Positions 17,950 to 26,141 of a stretch of DNA of 64,000 nucleotides are shown piece by piece; position 1 is the first letter of the stretch, and each line of letters opens with the position of its first letter. The stretch is from Litorivicinus lipolyticus. Lineage in GTDB: Bacteria; Pseudomonadota; Gammaproteobacteria; Pseudomonadales; Litorivicinaceae. Below the pieces are notes generated by a model. That model saw only the letters and a program-made list of their open reading frames with translations. It was not told the origin of the DNA and did not search any database. Where the stretch lies: positions 1,178,001 through 1,242,000 of the forward strand of contig NZ_CP045871.1 in assembly GCF_009650135.1 (NCBI RefSeq), given 5' to 3'. A program made the position numbers and the translations under genes.

Positions 17950-17983
17950 CGGCATACCCTAAAATGGGTATGCCGTTTTTTTT
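17950..17983 (+). terminator. Rho-independent terminator
   Basis: CGGCATACCC and GGGTATGCCG form a perfect 10-bp stem with loop TAAAAT, followed by eight T. It ends the 17435 gene and means the downstream GNAT operon needs its own promoter within about 50 bases or read-through. Confidence 0.92.
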
Positions 17984-18029
17984 AATCGCATGTCAGCATC
18001 ACGTAATAACGCGCGGTGTGGTTGTGGGT

Positions 18030-18542
18030 ATGGGTATGGAAACTTCAGGTGAGAGCGATTTGGATTCACGAGCGGTTGAATTTCGACTCGGGACCTTGGC
18101 TGATCTGGATCAGTTATTGGTTTTATACGCGCAGTTGATCCCAGAGCAAACGCCGGCGCTGCCTTTGGCGCGTGAGTGTTTAACACGAATTTTAAATGAT
18201 TCGGGCCACGGTTGGATTGCGGTGGCTGAGTATGAAGGCAAGGTGATTGCGACCTGCCAGGCGGTGATTTACGCCAATATCATTCGCGCCCCTCAGCCGA
18301 AAGCTATGATCGATTCGGTCGTGGTAGATGCGGCGCGACGTGGCCAAGGCATTGGGAAAGGGTTGATGCACTGGACCATGCAGGAACTGCGGGCACGCGA
18401 TTGTGGGCTGGTATTGGTGGCGACGTCATTTAAGCGCCTGGTTGCCCATAAACTTTATGAAGATCTCGGCTTTGCGGCGTTCGGGCATTCCTATTTGATC
18501 GACCTGGCCACTGAATCTGCCACGTATCGGCGGCAAGCTTGA
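18030..18542 (+). CDS. GNAT-family N-acetyltransferase
   Basis: About 170 residues from ATG 18030 (18036 is also possible). The longer open frame upstream runs through the terminator and is rejected as coding. The acetyl-CoA-binding signature is AARRGQGIGKGLMHWTM (R/Q-x-x-G-x-G/A), preceded by the beta-strand MIDSVVVD and followed by KLYEDLGFAAFGHSYLI, the standard GNAT end. It transfers an acetyl group to an unknown amine in the cytoplasm. Its TGA overlaps the ATG of the TAXI receptor, making it the first gene of an eight-gene operon of otherwise envelope and signalling proteins. Confidence 0.85.
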   Translation: MGMETSGESDLDSRAVEFRLGTLADLDQLLVLYAQLIPEQTPALPLARECLTRILNDSGHGWIAVAEYEGKVIATCQAVIYANIIRAPQPKAMIDSVVVDAARRGQGIGKGLMHWTMQELRARDCGLVLVATSFKRLVAHKLYEDLGFAAFGHSYLIDLATESATYRRQA

Positions 18543-19396
18543 TGGCGTCGGTTGTTTTGCGATGCGCACTGTGGGTGATGTCGGCATCAGTCTTGGGGGC
18601 CTCCGCCCAGGGTAATTATCAGAAGTTTATTGCATTGGGCTCGGGCTCCTCTGTGGGGACCTATTATCAGGTGGCAAACACGCTGTGCCACGCTATTAAT
18701 GATGAACGATTGGTTCACGGGGTCCGCTGCATCAATCGCAGCACGGGTGGATCGATCTACAACATCAAGGCGTTGCAGGCCGGGCAACTGGATATGGCGA
18801 TCACGCGCCGTGACTTATTGGACGCGGCCATGGACGCCCAGTCTAGCCGTCCGGATTTGGAGGTGGGCGTTGGGTTGCGTTACCTAAAGTCCCTGTATTC
18901 GATGCCGTTGGTCGCGTTTTCCCGGGCAGACAGTGGCATTAATGGTCTGAATGACATCCTTGGTAAACGTGTCAATATTGGGGCCAAGGGGTCGGGTAAA
19001 CGGTCGGCCGCGTCGGCGATATTCGATGCCCTTGGATGGTCCTCCAGTGATTTTTCTGAATTAACAGAGCTGAGCAGTGCGGCGATGGTTGAGGCGTTTT
19101 GTGACGGCACAATCGATGTCTTTTTCGAGGCGCTGGCCAACCCGAATGCGATGTACGCAACGATCATCGATGACTGCAACGGACGCCTGATCGAAATGTC
19201 ACCCGCCATTATTGATCGAGTTTTAGCCGCCAATTCGGCATTCAAACTTACGCCGATTGCGGCGGGTCTTTATAACCATCACGCCGGCGAATCCAAGGCG
19301 ATCGGTTTTGAGGCAGTGTTGGCGACGACTGATGCGTTAACCGATGGGACCGTGGACATAATAATGCAATTAGTTTCCCAAGTTGAATCGCCGTGA
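18542..19396 (+). CDS. TAXI-family periplasmic solute receptor (TRAP type)
   Basis: 284 residues with a signal peptide ending near LGASAQG. The TAXI signature is strong: ALGSGSSVGTYYQVANTLC, RCINRSTGGSIYNIKALQ, LDMAITRRDLL and LNDILGKRVNIGAKGSGKR. Such receptors normally deliver a ligand to a TRAP membrane pair, but no TRAP permease gene is present, so this one may act as a sensor for the operon's kinase or permease. ATG 18542 overlaps the GNAT stop (TGATG). Confidence 0.88.
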   Translation: MASVVLRCALWVMSASVLGASAQGNYQKFIALGSGSSVGTYYQVANTLCHAINDERLVHGVRCINRSTGGSIYNIKALQAGQLDMAITRRDLLDAAMDAQSSRPDLEVGVGLRYLKSLYSMPLVAFSRADSGINGLNDILGKRVNIGAKGSGKRSAASAIFDALGWSSSDFSELTELSSAAMVEAFCDGTIDVFFEALANPNAMYATIIDDCNGRLIEMSPAIIDRVLAANSAFKLTPIAAGLYNHHAGESKAIGFEAVLATTDALTDGTVDIIMQLVSQVESP

Positions 19397-21183
19397 TGGG
19401 GTGTCTAGGTATCGAGAACGTTGCGCGCCTCAGCGCATTATTAGCGACGCTATTGGTCGCGGGGTGTGGGTCGGTGGGGACACCGATCACTGGATTCGCT
19501 GATGCGACTGACAAACAAAGTTCGCTGTCGGTGACGGCGTCGCGCGCTGCCGAATTAATTTTATCGGACGACCCGGGTTTGGCGTTGGCGCAAACAAATC
19601 TGGCCCTGCAGACGAACCCCAATAACTCGTACCTGCACTATTTAAATGCCCTGGCTTACCATGCACAGGCGCGGGCCGGTGATGGCACACGCTACGCGCT
19701 GGCGCAAAAAGGCTACTCCCAGGCCGTCCGATTTGATGCCGGTAACACCTTGGCTTTATATGGGTTGGGTGAACTGTACTTTGAACAACGAAAGTTTAGG
19801 TTGGCGCGTGATCAATTCAGCGAAGTGCTGTTGTACAACCCTAAGGATCCGGACAGCACCTACGCGTTGGCGGTGTCTGCCTATTTATCGATGGATGTTG
19901 AAACTGCGGCCGGTGCGATTCGCCAGCTCGCCATGTTGGAACCGGACAGTCGACGTTTACAGCAGGCGGCTAGCTTAATATTTGCAGCAGCGGGCGAACA
20001 CCAGTTGGCCCAGCAATTCGTTCAGCAATTGGCCACGGCTCCGCACGCCGACAATATCGCGGCCACCCGGTCACAGGGCCTGGCCGACCGCGTCCGACAA
20101 CGGGTACTTGATTGGTCAAACTACTATGCCAGCGAAGCAAACATGGTAGCACCGCGATCACAACCGGTGGAGGCTCGGTTCGTCGATGTCGCGCTCGCCG
20201 ACGCTGAAGAAAATCTGCCAAATGAAGAAATGGTGGTTGTCGATGTCGTGATCATTCGCACAGAAGAAGACGTGACCACCTCAAAAGGAGTCAACATCCT
20301 GTCGGGCTTGATGGTCCAGTTGGGTAGTTTCGATACGGATAACGAAAACGCCTACACCTACACCAATATCGACGAAAAAGAACAGGGCAATCGCACGCGG
20401 ACGATTACGCGGTCGTTGACGGTGCCCTCGATTAACTACTCGCTAAACATCGCCAATGCAGGCAATGCACGTAACGAAATTTTGGCGCGCCCGACATTAA
20501 TTGCCTATGACGGTAAATCGTCTGAGTTTTTCTCAGGCGTCGAGGTCAACGCGGCCGCAGTGAGTAACTCGTCCTCAGGGGACTCGGTCGAAATTGAAAA
20601 AGAAGTCGGTGTTCGTTTAAAACTGGAGCCGGAGATTTTGTCGGACGGGCGAATCCGCTTGGACATTGAAGCTGAGCGGACATTTTTAAAGACACCCAGC
20701 TCATCGGTAGAGTTTTCGTTGCGCGTGGAAACATCAAAAACCAACGTATCGGCCAGTGTCATTATGGATTTCGAGGACACCTTAATTCTAAGTGGCATGT
20801 CGGAAAAAGAAACTGAACGGACTCGAGACGGTGTTCCTGTTTTACAGGACGTGCCGGGACTGCAGTACTTTTTTTCGCGCGCTACCACCCGTGATTTTCA
20901 AAAGTCCGTGCTGATTTTGGTAACGCCACGCCGGCCGCAGTATGTGTATCAAAAAACGCGAGCGGCTGGGAATGCGGAGTCGGATCGTCCGCTGGATGAA
21001 TTGAAGGCGCGGTATGCGGATTGGTTCAAGCCTTACCCAAACTGGTCCTCCGTGTTTCATCACATGCAGGACAATCAACTTTACCGGCAGTTTCGAACGG
21101 GCGACGTGTCACTGGACACCTCAAACGATTATCAACAACTCAGCGGGCGTCTAAGTCAGGCGCTGCAGTTTTTGTATTACTGA
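19393..21183 (+). CDS. Lipoprotein with TPR repeats fused to a secretin domain
   Basis: 596 residues. The N-terminal lipobox LLVAGCGS marks an outer-membrane lipoprotein. TPR-like helices occupy about residues 50-210 (ALAQTNLALQTNPNNSYLHY; LALYGLGELYFEQRKFRLAR). The C-terminal half is the secretin core: VGVRLKLEPEILSDGRIRL, SASVIMDFEDTLILSGM, then GVPVLQDVPGLQYFFS and SVLILVTPRRP. Secretins form multimeric outer-membrane channels in type II/IV systems, but no pilus or secretion ATPase genes are adjacent. It starts at GTG 19393 or ATG 19396, overlapping the TAXI stop. A stand-alone channel or an evolved receptor are both possible. Confidence 0.85.
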   Translation: MMGCLGIENVARLSALLATLLVAGCGSVGTPITGFADATDKQSSLSVTASRAAELILSDDPGLALAQTNLALQTNPNNSYLHYLNALAYHAQARAGDGTRYALAQKGYSQAVRFDAGNTLALYGLGELYFEQRKFRLARDQFSEVLLYNPKDPDSTYALAVSAYLSMDVETAAGAIRQLAMLEPDSRRLQQAASLIFAAAGEHQLAQQFVQQLATAPHADNIAATRSQGLADRVRQRVLDWSNYYASEANMVAPRSQPVEARFVDVALADAEENLPNEEMVVVDVVIIRTEEDVTTSKGVNILSGLMVQLGSFDTDNENAYTYTNIDEKEQGNRTRTITRSLTVPSINYSLNIANAGNARNEILARPTLIAYDGKSSEFFSGVEVNAAAVSNSSSGDSVEIEKEVGVRLKLEPEILSDGRIRLDIEAERTFLKTPSSSVEFSLRVETSKTNVSASVIMDFEDTLILSGMSEKETERTRDGVPVLQDVPGLQYFFSRATTRDFQKSVLILVTPRRPQYVYQKTRAAGNAESDRPLDELKARYADWFKPYPNWSSVFHHMQDNQLYRQFRTGDVSLDTSNDYQQLSGRLSQALQFLYY

Positions 21184-21193
21184 GGCGGCTGAG

Positions 21194-22024
21194 ATGCGTT
21201 GTCACATATGGGCTCTATCGACGGTTTTGTTGGTGTTGACGCTACAAAATGCTCAGGCCGAGCCGTCGAAATACGTGCGCCAGTTGCTGGGATCGAATGC
21301 ATGCAGCGAGTGCGATTTGCGGTACGCCGAGTTGACCGGTGCCGAGTTGGCCAATGCTAACTTAGCCGGAGCGTACATGGTGGGTGCGCGACTGGCGCGG
21401 GTCGATTTGTCTGGTGCCGATTTGACAAGTGCGCTGCTAATGCAAGCGGACTTGCCGCGAGTTGACCTGACCGGGGCGATCTTGTCTAAGAGCGATGCCG
21501 AGGGCGCTAATCTGTATGCGGCAACTTTGTTCAAAGCGGAACTGGCCTTTGCGAATTTGCGCGGTGTGGATTTGACCGAGTCCGAGCTCTCATACGCCAA
21601 CTTAGCCGCGTCGGATTTTACTGGGGCCATCTTGGATGCGTCGTTTTTGAGCTTTACAAACGCGCGCAATGCAAACTTAACAGGAGCCTCGATGCGCCGC
21701 GTTCGGATTGATCGTGCGGTCTTGGATAACGCCCGAATGCAGGCGGTTGATTTAACCGAGGCACGTGCGTTGTCCGTGCGCTTCGTCGGTGCGGACCTTC
21801 GTCGCTCGACACTGCGCGATGCGGACCTAAGTTACAGTCATTTTGGCAACGCGGACTTGTCCGCGGCCAATTTGAGTGGCGCCGATTTGACCGGTGCTGA
21901 TTTCCGAGGAGCCAGTTTACGGGGCGCGGATCTGAGTGGTGCACAAACAGGTAGCGCGTTGTTTGACGGTGCAGATTTGTGCGGCGCAACTATGCCCAAC
22001 GGGGCTGTGAACCAATGCCTGTAA
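21194..22024 (+). CDS. Secreted pentapeptide-repeat protein
   Basis: 276 residues. The signal peptide (LSTVLLVLTLQNAQA) is followed by about 45 pentapeptides of A(D/N)LxG type from residue 40 to the end, e.g. GADLTSALLMQADL and GADLTGADFRGASLRGADL. Such repeats fold as a right-handed quadrilateral beta-helix. Cysteines near the start (SNACSECDLRY) and the end (ADLCGAT, NQCL) could cap the helix by disulfides, a sensible feature in the periplasm. Exported pentapeptide proteins have no fixed function. It is the fourth gene of the operon and overlaps the MFS gene. Confidence 0.88.
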   Translation: MRCHIWALSTVLLVLTLQNAQAEPSKYVRQLLGSNACSECDLRYAELTGAELANANLAGAYMVGARLARVDLSGADLTSALLMQADLPRVDLTGAILSKSDAEGANLYAATLFKAELAFANLRGVDLTESELSYANLAASDFTGAILDASFLSFTNARNANLTGASMRRVRIDRAVLDNARMQAVDLTEARALSVRFVGADLRRSTLRDADLSYSHFGNADLSAANLSGADLTGADFRGASLRGADLSGAQTGSALFDGADLCGATMPNGAVNQCL

Positions 22025-24447
22025 CAGCCTTGTGCAGGCCCGCGCTTTCGATCGCCGGATTTGCCTTGCTGGTCATGTTTGGATCCTTGACGGTAGTTGC
22101 GTGGATGAGTTTCGCAAAGTTCGAGACCGTCTATCAACGGGTCTTTGCCGAGCAATACCAGGTGCCGTTGGACGAGATTAGCGCCGCCACCTCCAAACTC
22201 ACACGTTTGGGGGTGGCCGTGGCAAATACTCAGGAGGTTGCAAATATTTTGCGCTCCGGGTTAGCCATGGCACCAAGTGCTGGCGCCGCCGGTGTTTATA
22301 ACAGTTTTGGCACGTTGATCGCCGCACAAAATCAGGCGGGCAGCGACGGTACCCATGTCGGTGTGCCGGGTGAGCGGCTGGACGCGGCATTTGTAGCGGC
22401 ACTGCAGCGCGCAAGTGCGGGTGGGGTTGCCATCGAAACCGACAGCGGAATCGTGCTGGCCGCGACCATGGTGGGCATTGAAGGTGAGGATATCGGCGGT
22501 GTTTTTATCGCCATTGATACGGCGACGCTAAGCGGGCCAAAAGAGGCCGCGTGGCATCAGGCCATGAAAATAGCGAGTGTCTTAGGATTAAGCGCCGGGG
22601 CACTCCAACTGGTGGTAATTTTGGGCTGGGGTCGTCGTGCATTTGACTTGAGTAACCGCCACACAGTGCCGATCGATCGGCTGAAGCTTCAGCGTAAGGT
22701 ATTGGGGCTGGTTCTGCTCACCCAATGTGCGGCCTTAGGCGCGCAACTTTATGCGGATCACCAAGTTTTTAAAGCCCAATTGGGGCCGTTGATTACCGCC
22801 AAAAGCGACTCGGCCGTCGTTGCGATGGCCAACAAATTTGAGTTGGCCGTGGGTTATGGGGTGCCATTGGCCAAAATTCCCGACGCTGAGGCGACCCTGC
22901 AGGCATTGGTGGCGCAGTCCCCCGCGATCGATTTAGCCGAAGTCTCGGTGGGGTCTGTAAGTTTGAGCGCGGGTTCACGGCGGGCTGACGATAGCTACTA
23001 CCGCAGTGCTCGAGCAATTGGTGAGCCGGGCACTGGGCAGGCCAATGTCTATACCAACCAATCGTTTGCGGCACGCACGTTTAATCACTTGCTATTCGAT
23101 TTAGGCACATTGGGCGTCGTGTTTTTGTTGGCGTCAGCGGAGGGGTTTGCGTTTTTGAGTTGTATCGCGAGGTCCCAGCGCAATCGCCAAGCCCAAGTTA
23201 AGCCTGTTTCGAATTCGCGGGCAGATTCGTTATCGCCGGCAAACGAACCTGCGAAATTGGTTGCGTTTCCGTTGTTTCTGTATGTACTGACCGAAGAATT
23301 AACGCGCTCTTTTTTGCCCCGTTATGCAGCCGGTCTTTACGACGGATCGTGGGGCATCTCGGCGGATTTAGCCGCAAGCCTGCCGATATCAGCCTACATG
23401 TTGGTGGTTGCAACAGGCACGCTAGCAAGCCTACTTGGGGCGACTGGACGTCATACTCATCATCTGTTTTTGCTCGGAAGTGCGGTGACATTGATCGGCC
23501 TTTTGGGTACGGCCGTGACCCAAGATTATACCCAGTTCGTTGGCTTTCGATGCCTGTCTGCCTTGGGTTACGCGTTTGTCACCCTGGCCTTTCAAAACTA
23601 TATTTCCGAGCTGCCAAAGGGGCCGCAGCGCAAGCGCGCACTTACCGCATTCATTTCAAGCGTAATGTTAGCTGCTATCTGTGGCGTGTCGATGGGGGGC
23701 GTTTTGGTCGATCATTTTGGTGAGACTGGTGTGTTCTGGTTGGTGTCTGCCATTATGGTGGTGGCATTTATGTTGGGACGGCGCTTTATATTCCGCCGTC
23801 AAACAGCAGATGCTGATGGCGGCAGTGCACTGACGATGCGTGACTTTGGCATGGTGTTTCGCAGCAACGACTTTTTGGTGCACCTAGGCTTAGTGGCGAT
23901 ACCCAGCAAGATGGTGTTGACTGGTTTTTTGTTTTATTGGGTGCCCCTCAGTTTAGGCCCGCTCGCATTGTCGCCCGTGGACATTGCGCGGGTCATGATG
24001 ATGTATTTTTTGGTCGCGGTCGTGGTGTCCAAACTGAGTGGCATGCTGGCGGATGAGTCGGTTGCCAGCCAGCAACGTTGGATAATTTTGGGTGTGGTTT
24101 GCACCGGTGTCGCACCGCTGTTGATGCTGCTTGAATTCAGTGTCATCACGACCACCACCAGTGTAATGCTATTGGCGGCTGGTCAGGCCCTAGCCAATTC
24201 CGCGGTCGCTAATCGGATGGCAGATAGCGTTGCAGCTACGCCGTCGGCGCAGGTGCTGGGTTTGTTTCGGGTCTTCGAGCGCAGTGGTAGCGTCATTGGC
24301 CCGATTTTAGTGGGGATACTTATTGCAAGCGTCGGGTTCGTCGATGCGGCCGCGGGCATGGGCTTGATCGTATTGATGGCGGGCGTGGGGTTGGTTATCT
24401 ATTACGTGCTCGCTTGGTTAGGGAGTAAAACGGTGAATCATGCGTAA
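22015..24447 (+). CDS. MFS permease with N-terminal periplasmic sensor-like region
   Basis: About 810 residues from ATG 22015, which lies inside the end of the pentapeptide gene; ordinary MFS proteins have about 400. The C-terminal half (from about residue 420) is the permease, with 10-12 helices such as LFLLGSAVTLIGLLGTAV and VFERSGSVIGPILVGILIAS. The first 400 residues hold two units of helix, periplasmic segment, helix: FALLVMFGSLTVVAWM...AMKIASVLGLSAGALQLVVI, then LGLVLLTQCAAL...LFDLGTLGVVFLLASAEG. Each loop looks like a small cache-type ligand domain. The protein may couple ligand sensing to transport or act as a transceptor. The exact fold of the loops is inferred. Confidence 0.8.
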   Translation: MPVTALCRPALSIAGFALLVMFGSLTVVAWMSFAKFETVYQRVFAEQYQVPLDEISAATSKLTRLGVAVANTQEVANILRSGLAMAPSAGAAGVYNSFGTLIAAQNQAGSDGTHVGVPGERLDAAFVAALQRASAGGVAIETDSGIVLAATMVGIEGEDIGGVFIAIDTATLSGPKEAAWHQAMKIASVLGLSAGALQLVVILGWGRRAFDLSNRHTVPIDRLKLQRKVLGLVLLTQCAALGAQLYADHQVFKAQLGPLITAKSDSAVVAMANKFELAVGYGVPLAKIPDAEATLQALVAQSPAIDLAEVSVGSVSLSAGSRRADDSYYRSARAIGEPGTGQANVYTNQSFAARTFNHLLFDLGTLGVVFLLASAEGFAFLSCIARSQRNRQAQVKPVSNSRADSLSPANEPAKLVAFPLFLYVLTEELTRSFLPRYAAGLYDGSWGISADLAASLPISAYMLVVATGTLASLLGATGRHTHHLFLLGSAVTLIGLLGTAVTQDYTQFVGFRCLSALGYAFVTLAFQNYISELPKGPQRKRALTAFISSVMLAAICGVSMGGVLVDHFGETGVFWLVSAIMVVAFMLGRRFIFRRQTADADGGSALTMRDFGMVFRSNDFLVHLGLVAIPSKMVLTGFLFYWVPLSLGPLALSPVDIARVMMMYFLVAVVVSKLSGMLADESVASQQRWIILGVVCTGVAPLLMLLEFSVITTTTSVMLLAAGQALANSAVANRMADSVAATPSAQVLGLFRVFERSGSVIGPILVGILIASVGFVDAAAGMGLIVLMAGVGLVIYYVLAWLGSKTVNHA

Positions 24448-25462
24448 GCTTGTGTCGTCCTGGATGGCGTTAATGGCGTTGGCATTACCGTTGTCGATTG
24501 CGCCGCCCAGTGCGGCTGAGGCTAAGCCCAAGGTTATTTACCTGGTGCTATGGCGCGGTTGGGAAGATGCCAGTGAAGGTTTTAAAGACGGGCTCGATAG
24601 TGCCGGTATTGACTACGAATTGATCGTGCGCAACGCCGAAGGTCAAAAAGACCGGTTAGCGGGATTCGTTGCCGAGGCCAAGGCGCTGGACGTGGATTTG
24701 GTGGCGACCTGGGGTACCTCGGTAGCCACCGGGATGCTTGGACTGCATGCGGGCGATGCCAATCAGTTAACCGTTGCACCCATTCCGGCGGTATTTATGA
24801 TTGTGTCCCAGCCGATTGGCAGCGGCTTAGTAGCGGATTTGAGCAGTTCCGGGCGCAACTTTACCGGCTCTTTATATTTGGTGTCCGAGCAAACGCAACT
24901 GACGGTACTCAACTCATTTGGCCCAGTTAAACGTTTGGCGGTGGTGTATAACCCACTCGAAGCGAATTCGACTATCAATGTTAAACGCCTGACCCAGCTG
25001 GCCAAGGAGCGCCAATTTGAGTTGTTGGCGCGACCCGTGCCGCTGACCGTGGACGGTCAGCCTGACGGTGAACAAATAATCGATACGGTTGAGTCGTTAG
25101 CGGCTTTGGGTGTCGACTGGTTTTATCAGGGTCCCGACAGTTTTATGAATAAAAATGGTTCTATCTACGTTACCGCGGCAACAGCCTTTGGGATACCAAC
25201 GTTTGCGAGTACCGATCGGTTGGTCCACGAGGCGGGTGCGTTGCTAAGTGTTTCGAACAGTTATCGGGCCGCCGGTGTGGTGGCCGCCGGTAAGGCCGCC
25301 GCGATACTACGTGATGGTGTGGATCCAGCGGATATTCCGATAACCGGACCTAAAGAGCCCAGCATTGTGATTAATATCGACAGTGCTTTGGCACTCGAAA
25401 CCTATCCACCGCTGAGTTTATTGGGGTTATCAAAAATCGTCACCGCAGTGCCGCTCGAATGA
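24440..25462 (+). CDS. ABC-type periplasmic binding protein (PF04392-like)
   Basis: 340 residues with signal peptide (LPLSIAPPSAAEA). The domain resembles the ABC_sub_bind/TrpX-like family: KVIYLVLWRGWEDASEGFKD at the start, DLVATWGTSVATGM, and ALGVDWFYQGPDSF followed by FGIPTFASTDRLVHEAGALLS. It binds a small ligand in the periplasm. As with the TAXI receptor, no cognate permease or ATPase is encoded nearby, so two orphan receptors share one operon with a two-component system. The start overlaps the MFS stop by 8 bases. Confidence 0.85.
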   Translation: MRKLVSSWMALMALALPLSIAPPSAAEAKPKVIYLVLWRGWEDASEGFKDGLDSAGIDYELIVRNAEGQKDRLAGFVAEAKALDVDLVATWGTSVATGMLGLHAGDANQLTVAPIPAVFMIVSQPIGSGLVADLSSSGRNFTGSLYLVSEQTQLTVLNSFGPVKRLAVVYNPLEANSTINVKRLTQLAKERQFELLARPVPLTVDGQPDGEQIIDTVESLAALGVDWFYQGPDSFMNKNGSIYVTAATAFGIPTFASTDRLVHEAGALLSVSNSYRAAGVVAAGKAAAILRDGVDPADIPITGPKEPSIVINIDSALALETYPPLSLLGLSKIVTAVPLE

Positions 25463-25499
25463 GACCCAGGTTTAGGTTACCGCACCAGTCGGAATTCTT

Positions 25500-26141
25500 A
25501 TGAATATCATGGTGCTAGAAGATGATCGCACCGTGGCGGCGCGCTTTGAACGTATCTTGGGGGAGTGGTCCCAGGCACAAGCGGTGATCAGTTTTCAATC
25601 GTTGGGCGATGGCATGGCAGCACTAAAATCAACGTCCGTTGACTTACTGATTGCGGATATTCATCTGCCGGATGGTTCGGGTATTGAAGCCATTCAGTAT
25701 TTGTCGGATCACCAGCCCGACGCGAAGGCGGTGGTTATTTCCGCGTTATCGGATCGCCGGGTGGTGATCGACGCAATTCGAGCGGGCGCGATTGGTTACC
25801 TGTTAAAAGACGATGATGTTGTTGAGATCATTCGTGCTATTGAATCCATTTTGGCCGGAGGATCTCCGATTTCGACCGCGATAGCGCGATACGTAGTCGA
25901 AAGCGTTCAAGCAAGAAATGTCACTGTCGGCCCAAACAACAAGGGCACGCTGCTGACCAGCCGTGAGGTAGAGGTGATTACGGCGATTTCTAAAGGTTAC
26001 ACCAATGCAGAGGTTGCAACGATGCTGGCTATTTCGCCGCATACTGTCCCCGTTCACATCCGCAATATTTACCGCAAACTAGACACGCGCAACCGATCCG
26101 AGGCAACGTCGGAGGCGCGCCGGCTGGGTATTCTTGAGTAG
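25500..26141 (+). CDS. NarL/FixJ-family response regulator
   Basis: 213 residues. In the receiver domain, the acidic pocket lies in MVLEDDR, phospho-acceptor D53 in LIADIHLPDGSG, and the conserved Lys in GYLLKDDD. The LuxR-type helix-turn-helix at about 148-195 contains LTSREVEVITAISKGYTNAE and ISPHTVPVHIRNIYRKL; the usual TVKxH is TVPVH here. It likely controls its own operon or genes outside the window. The TAG overlaps the TTG start of the kinase gene. Confidence 0.9.
   Translation: MNIMVLEDDRTVAARFERILGEWSQAQAVISFQSLGDGMAALKSTSVDLLIADIHLPDGSGIEAIQYLSDHQPDAKAVVISALSDRRVVIDAIRAGAIGYLLKDDDVVEIIRAIESILAGGSPISTAIARYVVESVQARNVTVGPNNKGTLLTSREVEVITAISKGYTNAEVATMLAISPHTVPVHIRNIYRKLDTRNRSEATSEARRLGILE

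Noticed and set aside
17919..18029. Longer start for the GNAT protein
   Set aside because: It would translate through the strong terminator hairpin and poly-T, and adds no domain.
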